Below are positions 35,501 to 47,528 of a stretch of DNA of 64,000 nucleotides, in pieces. A program made the position numbers and the translations under genes. The notes beneath the pieces were generated by a model. The model had not been told where the DNA came from. It saw only the letters and a list, made by a program, of their open reading frames with translations, and did not search any database. Position 1 is the stretch's first letter. Each line of letters starts with the position of its first letter. The stretch comes from Diphasiastrum complanatum (taxonomy: Eukaryota; Streptophyta; Lycopodiopsida; Lycopodiales; Lycopodiaceae), in assembly GCA_029204225.1 (NCBI GenBank), contig CM055098.1:21765367-21829366 (forward strand). The letters are read 5' to 3'.

Positions 35501-36759
35501 GTACATGGAGTGTACATAGTACATCGTCGCAGTTGAAGAGAGCTTCAGGAGAAGAGTCTTCTAAGAGTTCAGGGTTTACAACGGGTTGAAAGTGGAAAGT
35601 AAAGCACTGGTGCACATCTTCTAACATATAGAAGCTTGCCAAGCTTGAAATTGTGAAAGGATTCGAAGACAGGACTTGTTAGTTGAATCTAAAAAGTGGA
35701 GAGGCGGAATTTTGGAAATTTTGTTAAAAGACTGCTTGGTGTTTGCAATTGTTGTGGATCCAATTGGACACCAATTGAAGCAATGGATTCCCAGCAGTAG
35801 GGTGACCTCCATAATGAAGAAATTTGGAAGTGACAGCCATCAAAAGGCAGGTGAAACAACTTAGAAGGCTGGTTGGTTTCTGAGCAAGGGTTTGAAGACC
35901 AAGAATCGAAGATCTTTTTCTATATTTGAGACTTTTGAGTGTTGTAAATGCGTGTAGGAGGATGCCCTAGTCGGTCAAACAGATTCCCTAGTGGTCGTTG
36001 ACAACTGTGGATCGATTTAGGTGTTGGATCAGATTATCTGAGGGCGTAGAAACCCTCATTCACCATAGCTTCAAAGCTAAAGAAGAGGAGAGGACATGCA
36101 AGGGTCACACAAGGTCAGGGGAAGTGGGCACATAGTGTCTGGAAGGGAGCAACGACTCCAAGGCTTGCTTTCAGCCCACAGATGCACCTAACTTCCGTTG
36201 GATCGTTTGGGAGCTTGATCAATGGCCCAAATTGAAGAGTTTGAGACCATTGGATTTCCTCTTGCCATTGGAATTCTTTAAGTCCATTATGAACTTAAAA
36301 GAAAGGGGCTTGAAGTGCAAAGTGTATTTCAACTTCATTAAAAAATTTCAAACTGAAATTGGAGTTGGGTCCTTTCACATGTGAAAGGTGAAGTTTCTTC
36401 AAGGTGAAGAAACAGTTCAAAAATTCAAAAAGCCCCAATTTTCTGGTCCTTTATCTGTTTTGACCCAAACGAAGGGCTACCGCCTCCAAACGAAGGGCAC
36501 CCGGACAGTACCTGCAAGTATGGTACCACAAAATAGAGTGATTGCAGCGGAGAACACACTCAGTGGACATCAAATCTCTTTTGCCCCTTTCAGGGAGCGG
36601 GTAGTCAGGAGTGTGAGGTAAAAAGCATTTCACGTTTGGAGAGTGACTTGGCTTGCGAAATGCCACCTAAGTGATGGGACGCCCTATTGTGAAATTTTAA
36701 TAGGTCATCAAAACAAGCTGCTGACGTCGCCATTGTACTCAGAATAGGTCTTTTAGCCT
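35501..36759. other. Copia leader region, non-coding
   Basis: The untranslated part of the element between its primer-binding site and gag. It is longer than usual, so a further insertion is possible, but no second element is recognisable. Confidence 0.4.
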
Positions 36760-38698
36760 ATGGTTGCAGTTTTAGGCAGTTTTGAGATGGCAAACATGGG
36801 AGAGTCCATTTTGAGTGAAAGTAGCAAATTGGACGAGATTTTCAACTATGCGGTGTGGAAATTCAAAATGAAAAACATATTGATAGAGAAGGAACTGTGG
36901 GATGTCGTCATAGGTGATGAGAGAAGACCACCAAATGAAGCGGACATTAAAGTGTTTGACAGGAAGGCGAGGGGACCTTCACCAACTTGTCAATGAAAGA
37001 CCACATCATTACCCACATAAGTGATGCCATTACACCTAGATGTTGAGTTGGTGCCCAATGCATTGTGTGGCATTGCAGAAGCTTATCAGATGTTTTTGAG
37101 TGGGATAGCATCAAGAGAAATATTGTCAACCTTTGACAAGCTCACATGGATCTTGATGCAGGAGGAGCAACGACGAGAAATGGTGAAAGCTAGACATCAA
37201 AATACTGACGATCAAGCACTTGCGACACGCCAAAAACAAGGCAAAGGCAAGGGCAAGAAGAAGTCTAACCAATAATTTGCCAAGACTCAGGAGGATGAGG
37301 GATCATCCAGTAAGACCAAGAAGAAAGGCAAATGCTTCCATTGCGGCAAAAATGGCCATTGGAAAAGCGAATGTCGAAAATTCTTGGTAGAATTAGACAA
37401 GGGAAAACCAAAGCAAGCAGGTAATCTTGTCGGCGAAGGTGAGATTGAAGACTCTAGCATCTTCATATCAGCATTGTCATTTAATCAAGATGATCAAACA
37501 TGATACATTGACTCGAGAGCCACAAGACACATGACAGGTAACCAAGATTGGTTTAGTAGCTTGAAAGAGTTGGACAATGGAATGTTTGTTTCACAAACAA
37601 ATGGTGATGTGTGCAAGGTCAAGGGGATAGGCACCGTTTCCATCCAACTTCCTAATGGCAAAAGCGGGACGATCAAGGAGGTACTTTATGTACCAGGTTT
37701 GAAGAAAAACCTACTTTCCGTTGGTGTCATTACCGATCAAAAGCTGAAAGTAGAATTTGTCCATGATCGTTGCTTTGTGAAGGATGTGAACCAAAAGTTC
37801 AAGGTTATTGTGGATGGCATAAGCGAGCCCAACACTAGATTGTACAGGTTGAATGCTACAATTAAGGGGCAACACGGACTTATCTCGTCCATTCCATCGC
37901 AAACTGAACAATGGCATAAAAGGCTTGGTCATTTGAACCTAGGAAGCCTTAGCTTGATGAGGAAATTGGAAATGGTGAGAGGATTGCCTATGATGGAAGA
38001 CCACTTGAAGACGATGTGCGAATCATGTGTACGGGAAGCAGCATCGAGAGAAATTCAATAAAGGTGGTGTTGCAAGGGCAAAGAACATCCTAGATTTGAT
38101 CCATACAGGTCTATGCAGGCCTATGAGGACTATGTCCATGGGTGGAGCTTTTTATTTCATGACCTTCATAGATGATATGTCACGTAAGACGTGGATTTAC
38201 TTCTTAAAGAAGAAATCGGATGCTTTTGCCACTTTTAAGAGCTTCAAAGCATTGGTCAAAAATCAAACAGTAAGGAAGATCAAAGTTCTAAGATCGGATA
38301 GTGGAGGTGAGTACAAGTCTACTGACTTCAATGATCTTTGTGATCAATGTGGGATCAAAAGACAATTTACGCAAACTCATACTCCAGAACTCCAGCATAA
38401 TTCAAAGCAAAGAACCTTCGACTTATGTTGAAGTGAAGGATGATGACATTTGGTTCAAGGCCATGGAAGAGGAGATGGAGTCAATTCCTAAACATAGCAC
38501 ATGGGACTTAGTAGAACCACCAGTTGGCAAGAAACCCATTGGTTGTAAATGGGTATACATGCAGATGGAAGTATAACCAAGCACAAAGCAAGATTGGTGA
38601 TCAAAGGTTATGCACAAAGTAAAGGCATCGACTATGAGGAGACCTTTGCGCCAGTATGTAAGTGGAATACTCTATGTCTACTTGTTGCTTTAGCTTTA
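36760..38698 (+). pseudogene. Ty1/copia gag-pol, internally deleted and truncated
   Basis: In order: gag (NYAVWKFKMKNILIEKELWD); zinc knuckle CFHCGKNGHWKSEC near 37330; protease entry YIDSRATRHMTG, with DSRA instead of DSGA; the GAG-pre-integrase domain (WHKRLGHLNLGSLSL); and the integrase core with FMTFIDDMSR and VLRSDSGGEY. The frame then jumps near 38390 from integrase straight to reverse transcriptase (MEEEMESIPKHSTWDLVEPP, CKWVY), losing the integrase C-terminus. RT stops near 38698 after ETFAPVCKW. Several frameshifts and a lost protease glycine mark it as dead. Confidence 0.85.
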
Positions 38699-39445
38699 CC
38701 ATCCAAAAAGTGTTGCAACAGAGATTATGACCCGAATGCTTACCATCTTTGCCACGGGTACAAAGGTTTCATGATAGTCAATACCATGATCTTGTTCATA
38801 TCCTTTAGCCACCAACCTTGCGTTATGCATATTGATTGATCCATCTTGGTTTTTCTTCACTTTGAAGATCCATTTGCATCCAATAGCTTTCTTGTCCCTA
38901 GGTAGTTCCACCAACCTCCATGTATTGTTCTTCATAAGAGCTTGATACTCAAGATCCATTGCTTGGATCCACTCCTCCTTTTGTATAGCCTCATGTACAC
39001 ATGTAGGTTCATCAAAAGAAGTTAGGAAAGCATAGTTTGTACCTCCAAAAACTTGCTTACCTTTCTCATCATATGTGAGCCTTGAAGGTGTTTGCCTTTG
39101 CCTTGATGTCCTCCTTGGCTTTGGACTTGATGAAGGCCCTTCATCAACATCATCCAAAGTAACATCCATGTCATCCACATCAAGAATGTTAGATTCATCC
39201 ACAACATCAATACTTGAAGACACCTTCGGAATATTTCCCTCATAAAAAATGACATCTCTTCCAATGACCACTTTATTAGTAGAAGGAATGTAAACCCTAT
39301 AGGCTTTGCTCACCTTACTATATCCAACAAATATACCTTTCCTTGAATATGGATTCTCCTTTGTCGTATCATCAAGTGTTATGTTGATATAGCAAGTGCA
39401 TCCAAAAGATCTAAAAAACTTGACACTCAGCCTTTTTCCAAACAA
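38699..39445 (-). pseudogene. Ty1/copia integrase C-terminus and reverse transcriptase fragment
   Basis: A single open minus-strand frame of 249 codons: MFGKRLSVKFFRSFGCTCYI, SRKGIFVGYSKVSKAYRVYI, an acidic linker, then RT ALMKNNTWRLVELPRDKKAI, ARLVAKGYEQDHGIDYHETF and VAKMVSIRVI. It is truncated at both ends. The intact frame suggests recent insertion. It meets a plus-strand RT fragment tail to tail at 38698/38699. Its 5' part is nearly identical to 19563-19874. Confidence 0.9.
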
Positions 39446-40070
39446 TCTATCAAAAAATTAGACACAAAAAAGTTGATCTAGATTGGCAATTTGACAAACA
39501 ACAAGCATTAACAATCAAAAGCATTGATCAACATTTAAATCCGAGCCCACACGTGTGTAATACAGGTTGTAGTACGGCCTTCAACCTGAAAAACAAGTAG
39601 AAATTGATTTGGTTTCATTTGGATCACAAAAACTCAATGTACATAATGAACTAGCTTGAGATTGCCAATGAGCTCCAAAAATTTTCTATCTTCTCACTAT
39701 GGAGAGAGGGAATACATAGCAAATCCGACTTCCTTCTTGAAGTTAGGTGGATTTCCAGCATGTAATAAGGAAGTTAACTCACTCTCCTTGACCTAAAATG
39801 AAACCCTAGTCTATTTCCTAGAATCATGCTTGGTAGATAGCTAGTTGGTCAAATTTTCACCTTAAATCTAGGATTTAGGTCCTATAAACTAGAAATCACT
39901 ACCAAAATGACATGACCAATCCTATGGACTTGACCTAACCTACATTAGGAGTGGATTTCCATGTGGCATCTTGGCCTCACATGTGTGGAATCCACTTATG
40001 TGCAAAGTTTACATTATACTACATGGTTTTTTATCAAGCTAGATTTGCCAATTTTTGGCAATTCTTCACA
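39446..40070 (-). repeat. Copia LTR fragment (minus orientation)
   Basis: Read on the minus strand, AATTTGAGGAGGAG is followed by TGTGAAGAATTG. This is the polypurine tract plus LTR start seen in the complete element at 48239. The fragment contains CACACGTGTG at 39548. The other end is lost at the junction near 39446. Confidence 0.6.
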
Positions 40071-40281
40071 CTCCTCCTCAAATTTAGCTTGATCTATTTA
40101 CAACTCGCTTTCTAGATGAATGAATGCTTTTAGAAGTGTCTAAAAAATTCAGCTACAAACAAGGAACTTTTGAGACTCCAATAGAGAATGATGTCCATGA
40201 AGAATCTTTCACCACCTCTTAAAGGATCCCTTACAAGATGCTCCACAAATGTGTCTATATACATGTAGCACACTTAAAAAA

Positions 40282-41179
40282 CTATACATCATGCCAAGCC
40301 ATGGATTCCAAGGCATTTTGTGCACTTGAAGATACATCAATAAAACTATTAAGTGCATACATAATGTTGCCAAAGACAACTTGCCTTGCTTGATCCATAT
40401 GATTGAGCCTAGATGGCTCCATCTTGATACTCATGGTTTTTCTTGGAGTCCTCGGGTCTTGAGCTTGCTCCTCCACTTGACTTGACTCCAAACCATCAAT
40501 GAATTAAATAAGGTGTTGATCCAAAGGTACTTCTTCAAGTTTACAAATCTTCCACTCTTGAAAGATCACATTTCCACCATTGACAAATTCTTTGGTTGAA
40601 AACAAGTAGATTCTACAATCTCTACTTGAAGAGCAAAACACTACCATTATTCCTATCATTGAAATAGGATAATCTTTGGTCTTTACATTGGAATGATCAT
40701 GCACAAAGCATGTGGACACAAAGATTTCCAAAGCAAATGATGTTTTATCTTTTATAACTCTATTCAAACTATTACAAAAGTAGTTATCTAATGAAATTGC
40801 TTTATCAACAACAAATGTAGATTTCAAAGCATCCCATCATTGTCTTGTCATACAAAGTAATAAACACCATGAATCTTAAAGGTAAGAGACAAGTCACCTC
40901 ATGTCTGCTACTACTTTCCAAAAAGTATTCAAAGATAGTAGACTCTCCAATGCTCACCACCCTTGCAAGATGCACACTTGAATGAACAATTTGCATGCAA
41001 TTTGATGACTCAGCCATTGTCATTGAGGACTCCCTTGGAACTCTAATGCTTTGAGGCTGATACTCAAGATCTTCCTCCTTTTGATGCTCCTCCTCAATGC
41101 AAGCAAGATCACACTTTGCCAAGATCTCCTCTTGAGTGATCTCCTCCTGGATCACGCCCCAAAGTAGTGGTGGTCCCAA
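40282..41179 (-). pseudogene. Highly degraded Ty1/copia pol fragment
   Basis: Three broken frames. The middle one (40827-40504) retains CFVHDHSN and a STKEFVNGGNVIFQEWK stretch, matching the copia integrase C-terminal region. The others are acidic linker-like. Orientation matches the LTR fragment at its left. Confidence 0.55.
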
Positions 41180-42000
41180 AATTCAATATGGACTTTTTAA
41201 TTTATTAAAGATTTGAGTGACAACACTATGGAAGACTTAACTTGAATGGGGCCTCCCACATCATATATATGAAATTAAAATCAAATTTTGTTGGGTTTAT
41301 TTTTCACATACAAACGAGCCTTTGTGATTGGCATAGCCTATTTGTGCATGACTCTCACACCATTCAAGTGTAAAGGCCACAAGTTTTTTAGTTAGTGATG
41401 GCTTTTCATCATTGTTTGCAAAAGACTTCCTAAACCACTATCTGCTCAATTACTCTCATTAGCTGAAGTGACTGGAGATGATTTTGAGTTGAAACATAAA
41501 GAATGCTTAACTTTCAAACATTTTGGCTGGATGGAAGGCCTTTTGAGGTTCATTTTGTCTTTTGTTTTGTAGGACAGAATTTGAGGACAATAGGTCTTCT
41601 GTCTGAATGGGGACAATAGGCTTCATCCTTTTGCAACAAGCAACAAGTAGCAAGCATACCAAAAAATAGGTCACAACTGAATTCAAATTTCAGATCTAAA
41701 AGTTAAGCTTAAATTTTCAGCATTAAGAGAAATTGAGATTAATTTTGCAAGTAATATCTTCCCACAATGATCTAGTACTAGCAGCTGGTTTGCCTAAACT
41801 TCGTACAGGAGATAATAGTAAAAGCAGCAGGCTACTAAACAGCTTGATATACAAAATAACCAGAAAAAGTTCTTTAACCTCCAAGAAGACCTTGTAGGTT
41901 ACAGATCCAGATTTTTTACTTCTCATTATAGAGCTAGCTTTTTTCTTATGTACAATTTCAATGCTTTGGGTGCCAGTAGCTATAGGTAAACTTGCCCTGA
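41180..42000. other. Non-coding; right part probably F-box 3' UTR
   Basis: I see no gene or named repeat. The segment nearest 42302 is expected to hold the 3' untranslated region of the minus-strand F-box gene. Confidence 0.4.
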
Positions 42001-42301
42001 CTGGAGCTCAACAACAGCCATCTTGTGAATAGTTGTCATTGTGATGATGACAAAGGAACAGACTTGATGTTACTCCGTTTCAATCCACCAATCTTCACTG
42101 TGAGCCAAGCCCATGGCCTGAAATGCTCATATCTTAGCTGCCAGCTGAACAAGCCAAAGTATGTTACACCTTGTCTCTTCCTGTTGTTAGGTGGCATCAA
42201 TCCACATGACCAGCAGGCCGTGCATGCATTAGAAGGAAGGTAATCCTGGAGTTCAACCTCAATATGCCATGCCAACAGAAGAATCCCAGAAACTAATCAA
42301 T

Positions 42302-43384
42302 CTAGAAGGAATTCATCTCCAACAGATAAGTCCTCCGCCTTACCAAAAGACTTACTGCAGTCTTGAAGGGTTCTTCAAAAGCCGCAGCCACAAATTCATC
42401 ACTCATTTTATGAGGAAGATGATCGCTGCGCTTAATAGCAACAAGGGTTGCGCCTTTCAAGCCTATACCACCTGGAAGTTCCAGATAAGGTGCATACCAT
42501 AACTTCATTTTTACATCAGGCACTTCTGTTCTGTTTGCTGAGGACGAAGCCGCTAAGGGTTTTTCTCTAGACTCGTGCAACTGTTCTTTGTTCATGCACA
42601 GCATCCCTTGTCCATCTGCATCAGTAAGAATAAGGCTCTCAAGGGTGGGATGATCAGATATTATCTGTTGAAGAAGATGATGTCTTGCAGAGGCAGCAAT
42701 CAACGAGCTGATAGTCCATATTACTCGCAGCTTCAGTCCTCCATCAGTATAAAATGACTCTGCGCTGCTGTCGCTTTCTTCATGGGAACAAAGAGCTTCA
42801 GATTCATCCAGTCTATCTGTTACGTTGCAATCCTCCGATGTGTGTTGCAAACGTTCTGCCCTATATGGCTTTGACTCATCGTTTAGAACGGAGGCCGCTG
42901 CTAGTATGACGCAACTATCCAATGTGCTGCCAAACTCGGCCTTCCATTTCAAAAGACCTCCTCCTTGCATGCCCAGCTCGCCACCAGGAAGTTCGATACG
43001 CAGCCGTTGGAGCTCCTTGAAATTCTTTATAACTTTGCATGGGGAATGATGAGATACCTCCGCAGCGATAGACTTCTTGGGACCGAGAAATTGATGCAAT
43101 GCCTGCAGAGGCTTCACTATCCTTCCGACGACAAATCTCATCAAATGCCTGAACAGTCCTTTGCCTTTCAAATTTTTGCTACTTTCTTCTCTCGAAATCA
43201 CACAGTCAACTTTGACAACAGCATTATCTACTTGCAAAACGAGTTCACGGAACCTCCTTGAAACGGCACAACATCTTCCAAGAGCCTTTATGTCAGCCAA
43301 TCGATTAAGTATCAGCAACAAAACCGGATCAGGAAGATTGTCAAAGTAGTCTCTGAGAGCCATTGACGTCGAAGCACAAGCCAA
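42302..43384 (-). CDS. AUF1: F-box protein of the AUF1/AUF2 family
   Basis: A single-exon gene of 360 aa. Residues about 13-50 are the F-box (YFDNLPDPVLLLILNRLADI, CCAVSRRFREL), which binds SKP1 within an SCF ubiquitin ligase. Family-specific blocks follow: ELQRLRIELPGGELG, LLKWKAEFGSTLDSCVI, LRVIWTISSLIAASARHHLL, HPTLESLILTDADGQG, KLWYAPYLELPGGIGLKGA and the conserved C-terminus VRRRTYLLEMNSF. There are no kelch or LRR repeats. In Arabidopsis AUF1 affects auxin transport and cytokinin responses in roots. All conserved blocks are intact, so this copy looks functional. An upstream Met at residue 8 is an alternative start; the first ATG is preferred by family length. Confidence 0.92.
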   Translation of the reverse strand: MACASTSMALRDYFDNLPDPVLLLILNRLADIKALGRCCAVSRRFRELVLQVDNAVVKVDCVISREESSKNLKGKGLFRHLMRFVVGRIVKPLQALHQFLGPKKSIAAEVSHHSPCKVIKNFKELQRLRIELPGGELGMQGGGLLKWKAEFGSTLDSCVILAAASVLNDESKPYRAERLQHTSEDCNVTDRLDESEALCSHEESDSSAESFYTDGGLKLRVIWTISSLIAASARHHLLQQIISDHPTLESLILTDADGQGMLCMNKEQLHESREKPLAASSSANRTEVPDVKMKLWYAPYLELPGGIGLKGATLVAIKRSDHLPHKMSDEFVAAAFEEPFKTAVSLLVRRRTYLLEMNSF

Positions 43385-44300
43385 TCTAGGACGAGTCCTT
43401 CACTCAAATTGTGCACAAAAGCTTGTTACAGATCAGTACCTGCTTACTGAAACTGCTCAAAAAGTGTGCATAAAACAATCGGAACAACATTTCTTTTCCT
43501 ATTTTAAGCTGACAACAGTACAAATAGTATGAAATGAAAGACTATCAACAGCTCTGCCTTCTCTTACTGTTCACGATCATGTGTCCACAATGCACGAGTC
43601 TGGGCTCCCTTGCTTTTCATTACACATAACTTTCTTCATAGCTGCACAGCACTGGAATGAGCGAGCATCCTTTGATCCTCATCGAACACAAGCTTATTTC
43701 AACTCCGCAGCTAACTACAAGCCTCGAAGAAAGTTTACTCAACTTATAGCTAACACAGACGAATATACAACAGCATACAATTGCTGCTCTCACGAGCTGC
43801 GTTATATCATCTACGGAAATGGATCTTCCACCTCCAGTCCTCTTAAGACATCCAAACGTTTCCTCTTCACTTGAACTCGAAGCTCGAAGCTCTACCACTC
43901 AAGCAAAATCAGAGCTGATAAGATATACCCAGCCCTCGCTCCTGATCATTGATGCATAGAAGATGCTAAATCAATTGTCTTCGAACACTCCATAACAGGA
44001 AAGACGCCTCGCCTTGTCGCTTCTTCACAAATATCTGCGATCTCGCCATCGCCATGGCCATCGCCCAATTATCTACCGATCTCGCCAGCGCCCACCATAT
44101 CTATAGTGGACTCCATGTTTCTCATGTCACGCTATGTTCCACGCGCCACTGCTTGGATATTTGCCGCGTGGCATGCATGCCACTTGGACTCCTTTCGATG
44201 GTTTCCTTCTCGAGAGCTTGCCAGAATCTTAACGGTGGTGTTCTAATCTAACGGTGGAGGGTATTGAAGTGGCTGCCCTTGAAGAACCCAGATTTCTCGT
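43385..44300 (-). promoter_or_regulatory. Upstream region of the F-box gene
   Basis: It is more GC-rich and CpG-rich than its surroundings, especially 43980-44180 (CGCCATCGCCATGGCCATCG). That fits a promoter or leader on the minus strand. A plus-strand ATG frame (44054-44251, 65 aa) is present but has no recognisable domain. No TATA box stands out. Confidence 0.4.
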
Positions 44301-45026
44301 GGCTGTTGAAAAGCAATGGGACTTAATTTGGTACCACATTTTTCACACCCAACAATTGGCTTCTAGCCAAGTTAAATAGTGACACTTGGGCCTCTTTTGA
44401 TGGTTGATTGTAAACACGCGGCAAAATCTTATCATTTACAATGAGATCTAAAGGTGACAATTATTCAAATAATGAGGTGTAATTAAGGGTCAAAACTTAA
44501 AAGTCACCTCATGTTGTCTCACAGCCTCTTACTCCCAAGAATCAAATCAACGTCACGTAAAATTTGTCTTCCTAAGAATTATTTTCGAAAAAACATAGGC
44601 ACAATGATGCTTCTTATATGCACCTTTTAGACGTTGGAAGATGGAAGGTGCATGTGAAAAAAGAGATACTTTTATTTACTCACACCTTTTGCTTCAAACT
44701 TGTAAAAAAAAAAAATTTAAAAAAATAAAAAAAGTTGTCACAATAGGGAAGGTCCGGCTCCTTGGCCCTCGTTAGACTGGCAATTGCGGATAGCCTACAT
44801 AACTCCAAACTCAACAATATTGGAAATGGTAACCTAAAGCGACATGATTATCCATCATCAAGTGATATTGACGAAAGTTTCCTATTCGTGCGACTCATTG
44901 ATTTAAACTATAAATAATCAACTATTAGTAAGAAATATCTTATTTAGTTTGAGTGTCTACCATATGCTCCAAGCGTATCAAGATCCTTTTGGTAATAGCG
45001 GTTTTTTTTTTTAATGATTTTGATAT

Positions 45027-45062
<36 letters not shown>

Positions 45063-45910
45063 TGAATTTATTTAAAAACCAATCCACCGTTTTTGCTTTA
45101 GGCTAAAATGACAATGCATTTCTATGAAACTCGGCCTAAGAAGTTGAGGAAGGCTCCTTCTCTTATCACCATAACCCATCATCTTGGCTCTATGCTAGAC
45201 CTTTTCTAGGCCATTATTTTAATAAGCAACATCTCAACTTTTGGGCCCCTCCTAATGAGATGGTGGTGAAGACTCATGGTGGAAAGATGCAACTTCCAAC
45301 AATGTGTCTCTCATCAACTTTAGATGATGGCTAGACTACAATTGCACTCACAAAATATGTTAGGTAGAGTGTATTGGTCCTCCATGGTGCATGTGGCCTA
45401 GCATGGCCATGCAGTCACGCCTATTGCAGCCTTCCTCTTACAAGTATGTCTACAAGAATATAGTGAAAAGGAATTTCAAGACGTGCCACACGCAAAATTA
45501 AATGCTAGACCTCATCCAAGGGTACTTGAGAGGATGCAATCAACCACCTCTAGCATCCACAACTCAAGCAACCACCCTTGTTGCATGAAAGTGACTAGGC
45601 CCACACCGTCATAGCAATCTAGACCAGCATGGCAATTAAAAGTTGGCTATATGCACACACTCCTGGTTAAAAGGAATGTGAAGTATTTGTACGAGTTTTT
45701 ATTAGAGCATAGTGCGGCCCCAAAAGTTAGAATAAGACAAGGGCCTCATGCTCACACTCTCATATGGAGTGTGAAGGACTAGGAGTTGAGGTTGAAAACT
45801 TCTCTAAACATATGTAGATGACATTTAGCTAAGCATTGGCCCAACAAATTGGAGGAGCATATATTCAACATAAGTATTGCCATGATGTTTATGAAGATAT
45901 GTAAATGAGT
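44300..45910. other. Non-coding intergenic DNA with a (GT)n microsatellite
   Basis: The (GT)n tract is at 45035-45061. The rest shows no gene. Frames are short and unrelated to known families. Confidence 0.4.
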
Positions 45911-45913
45911 CAA

Positions 45914-46285
45914 GCCCAAGTAGTCACATAAGTGTGGGACTACATGTGACTTACCAATATCGCAAGTTGTAGGGAGGAGCACTATGACCTGAGATTGCAG
46001 TTGCAAGGAGAGCCACACCCTCATCTAATGGTGGAGTATGAGAGAGGCCACCACAATCATGGAGGCTTCTACACCATTGAATACTAACCTTCAACTTCAT
46101 TAGTCAATGCCCAAGTAGTCACGTAGTTGTGGGACTAGGTGTGAATTAGCAATATCTCAAGTTGGATGTAGGGAGAACTACCACTAGAGACTAAAGGTGC
46201 AAGCAAAGCCACACCCTCACCTAATGGTGGAGTATGCTTGAGAGAGGCGACCACCATGATGGAGGCTCTTACACCATTGAATGGG
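45914..46285. repeat. Two tandem copies of a ~195-bp unit
   Basis: CCCAAGTAGTCAC begins at 45915 and 46110. Both continue through GTGTGGGACTA-like, CAAGTTG, AGCCACACCCTCA, TAATGGTGGAGTATG, GAGAGAGGC and TACACCATTGAAT blocks. Divergence is moderate. Confidence 0.85.
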
Positions 46286-46637
46286 AATGTGGCCTTCGGC
46301 CTCCACCTTCAATCATGTTGAATATACTTGTAGGACTATAATCATGATCTTGGACAAGTTCAACCCTCATCCAATGATGCATAATAATTTTTCCATAATA
46401 ATGAAAAATGATTGTTTATTCAAGGCTTGTGGATCACTGGATGAGGGTGGGGCCCCTGCATGCACCCTCAATCTACTCGAGACATAAACTCTTCCAATAT
46501 ACTCTCTTTCTACTTGGTGGCTCTTGATACATGCAAAACATTCCCTTTCAACATGGTCCTTACAACTCGCAATAATATATTAACTTGCTTGTTGCAAGTT
46601 CAAAAGTTGAACTAAACTATGCTTGCATTCCCATGAT

Positions 46638-47160
46638 CTTTCCATAGATAGAAGGAAAAAACCTTCACAAGTGTGAATAGAGATAGATTCAGAGTTGGGA
46701 AGTTCCCACATTTTTGGGATACCCATTGTCTTCGAGTATTGTCTCCATTCTGAAAATGAAAATTTGTGGGTTCAAGGTATCAAATTACATCTATCAAATC
46801 CTTTCCATAGACATAAGAAAAAAACCTTTCACAAGTGTGAACGAAGGTAAATCCAATGTTGGGAGGTTCTCACATTTTTGAGATACCCATCATCTTGTTC
46901 TCATTTCCTAAATAGATAATTGTTGGTTCAAGGTATCAAATTACATATATAATTCTCATTCTTAATGGTTACCAATAGAGTTCCACAAACTATATCTTGT
47001 CGGTTCTCAATACGATGCTTATTCCCTAATCAAGAATGACTTGCTCTCACAAGTAAAATTCTCATTCTTAGTGGTTATCAATAGAGTTCCACAAAGTATA
47101 TATTGTCGGTTCTCAATATGATGCTTATTCCCTAATCAAGAACGACTTGCTCTAACATAA
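46638..47160. repeat. Two adjacent tandem duplications (163 bp and 106 bp periods)
   Basis: First pair: CTTTCCATAG at 46638 and 46801, ending in GGTTCAAGGTATCAAATTAC. Second pair: AATTCTCATTCTTA at 46951 and 47057, ending in AAGAA(T/C)GACTTGCTCT. Each duplication is exactly two copies. Confidence 0.85.
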
Positions 47161-47385
47161 GGTTCTAATAATAGATTAATAAGTAAAGAGTAATAGAAAT
47201 TATACAAGTATTGTTAGAAACATTCTAAAAACAAAAGAAAAATGTAAACGCTTTGGCCAACACTTTCTATACACCAAAAGTAGAAGTTGAAAGTTAGAGG
47301 CTAGTAAATTGACAATGGCAAAGGGTTTGGTGGTCCCTCCATAAGTTTGTCAAAAAGTATTTTAGCTTTTTTATACTTTTTAAGG

Positions 47386-47528
47386 TCAATTGATGCTTGG
47401 GTGATCCCCTGCCACAAGTCGTGGTCCGGTTCTCAATATCAATTTATACCAGTAAAGTCAACTACAAAGGCTTTGGATTTAGCCCAAATCTTTGTGGAAA
47501 GATTCTTTAGGCTTTATGGACTGCCAAG
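47386..47528 (+). pseudogene. Ty3/gypsy integrase, left half of an interrupted copy
   Basis: It reads YQFIPVKSTTKALDLAQIFV, then RFFRLYGLPS, part of the gypsy integrase core, and breaks at CCAAG where the copia element inserted. The continuation is at 52259. Confidence 0.85.

Noticed and set aside
43620-43898. 92-codon minus-strand frame upstream of the F-box start
   Set aside because: It opens with GTG rather than ATG, and I see no family match. More likely 5' leader.
44054-44251. 65-codon plus-strand frame upstream of the F-box gene
   Set aside because: It starts in a CG-rich leader-like segment but has no domain or downstream exon. Kept only as part of the F-box upstream region.
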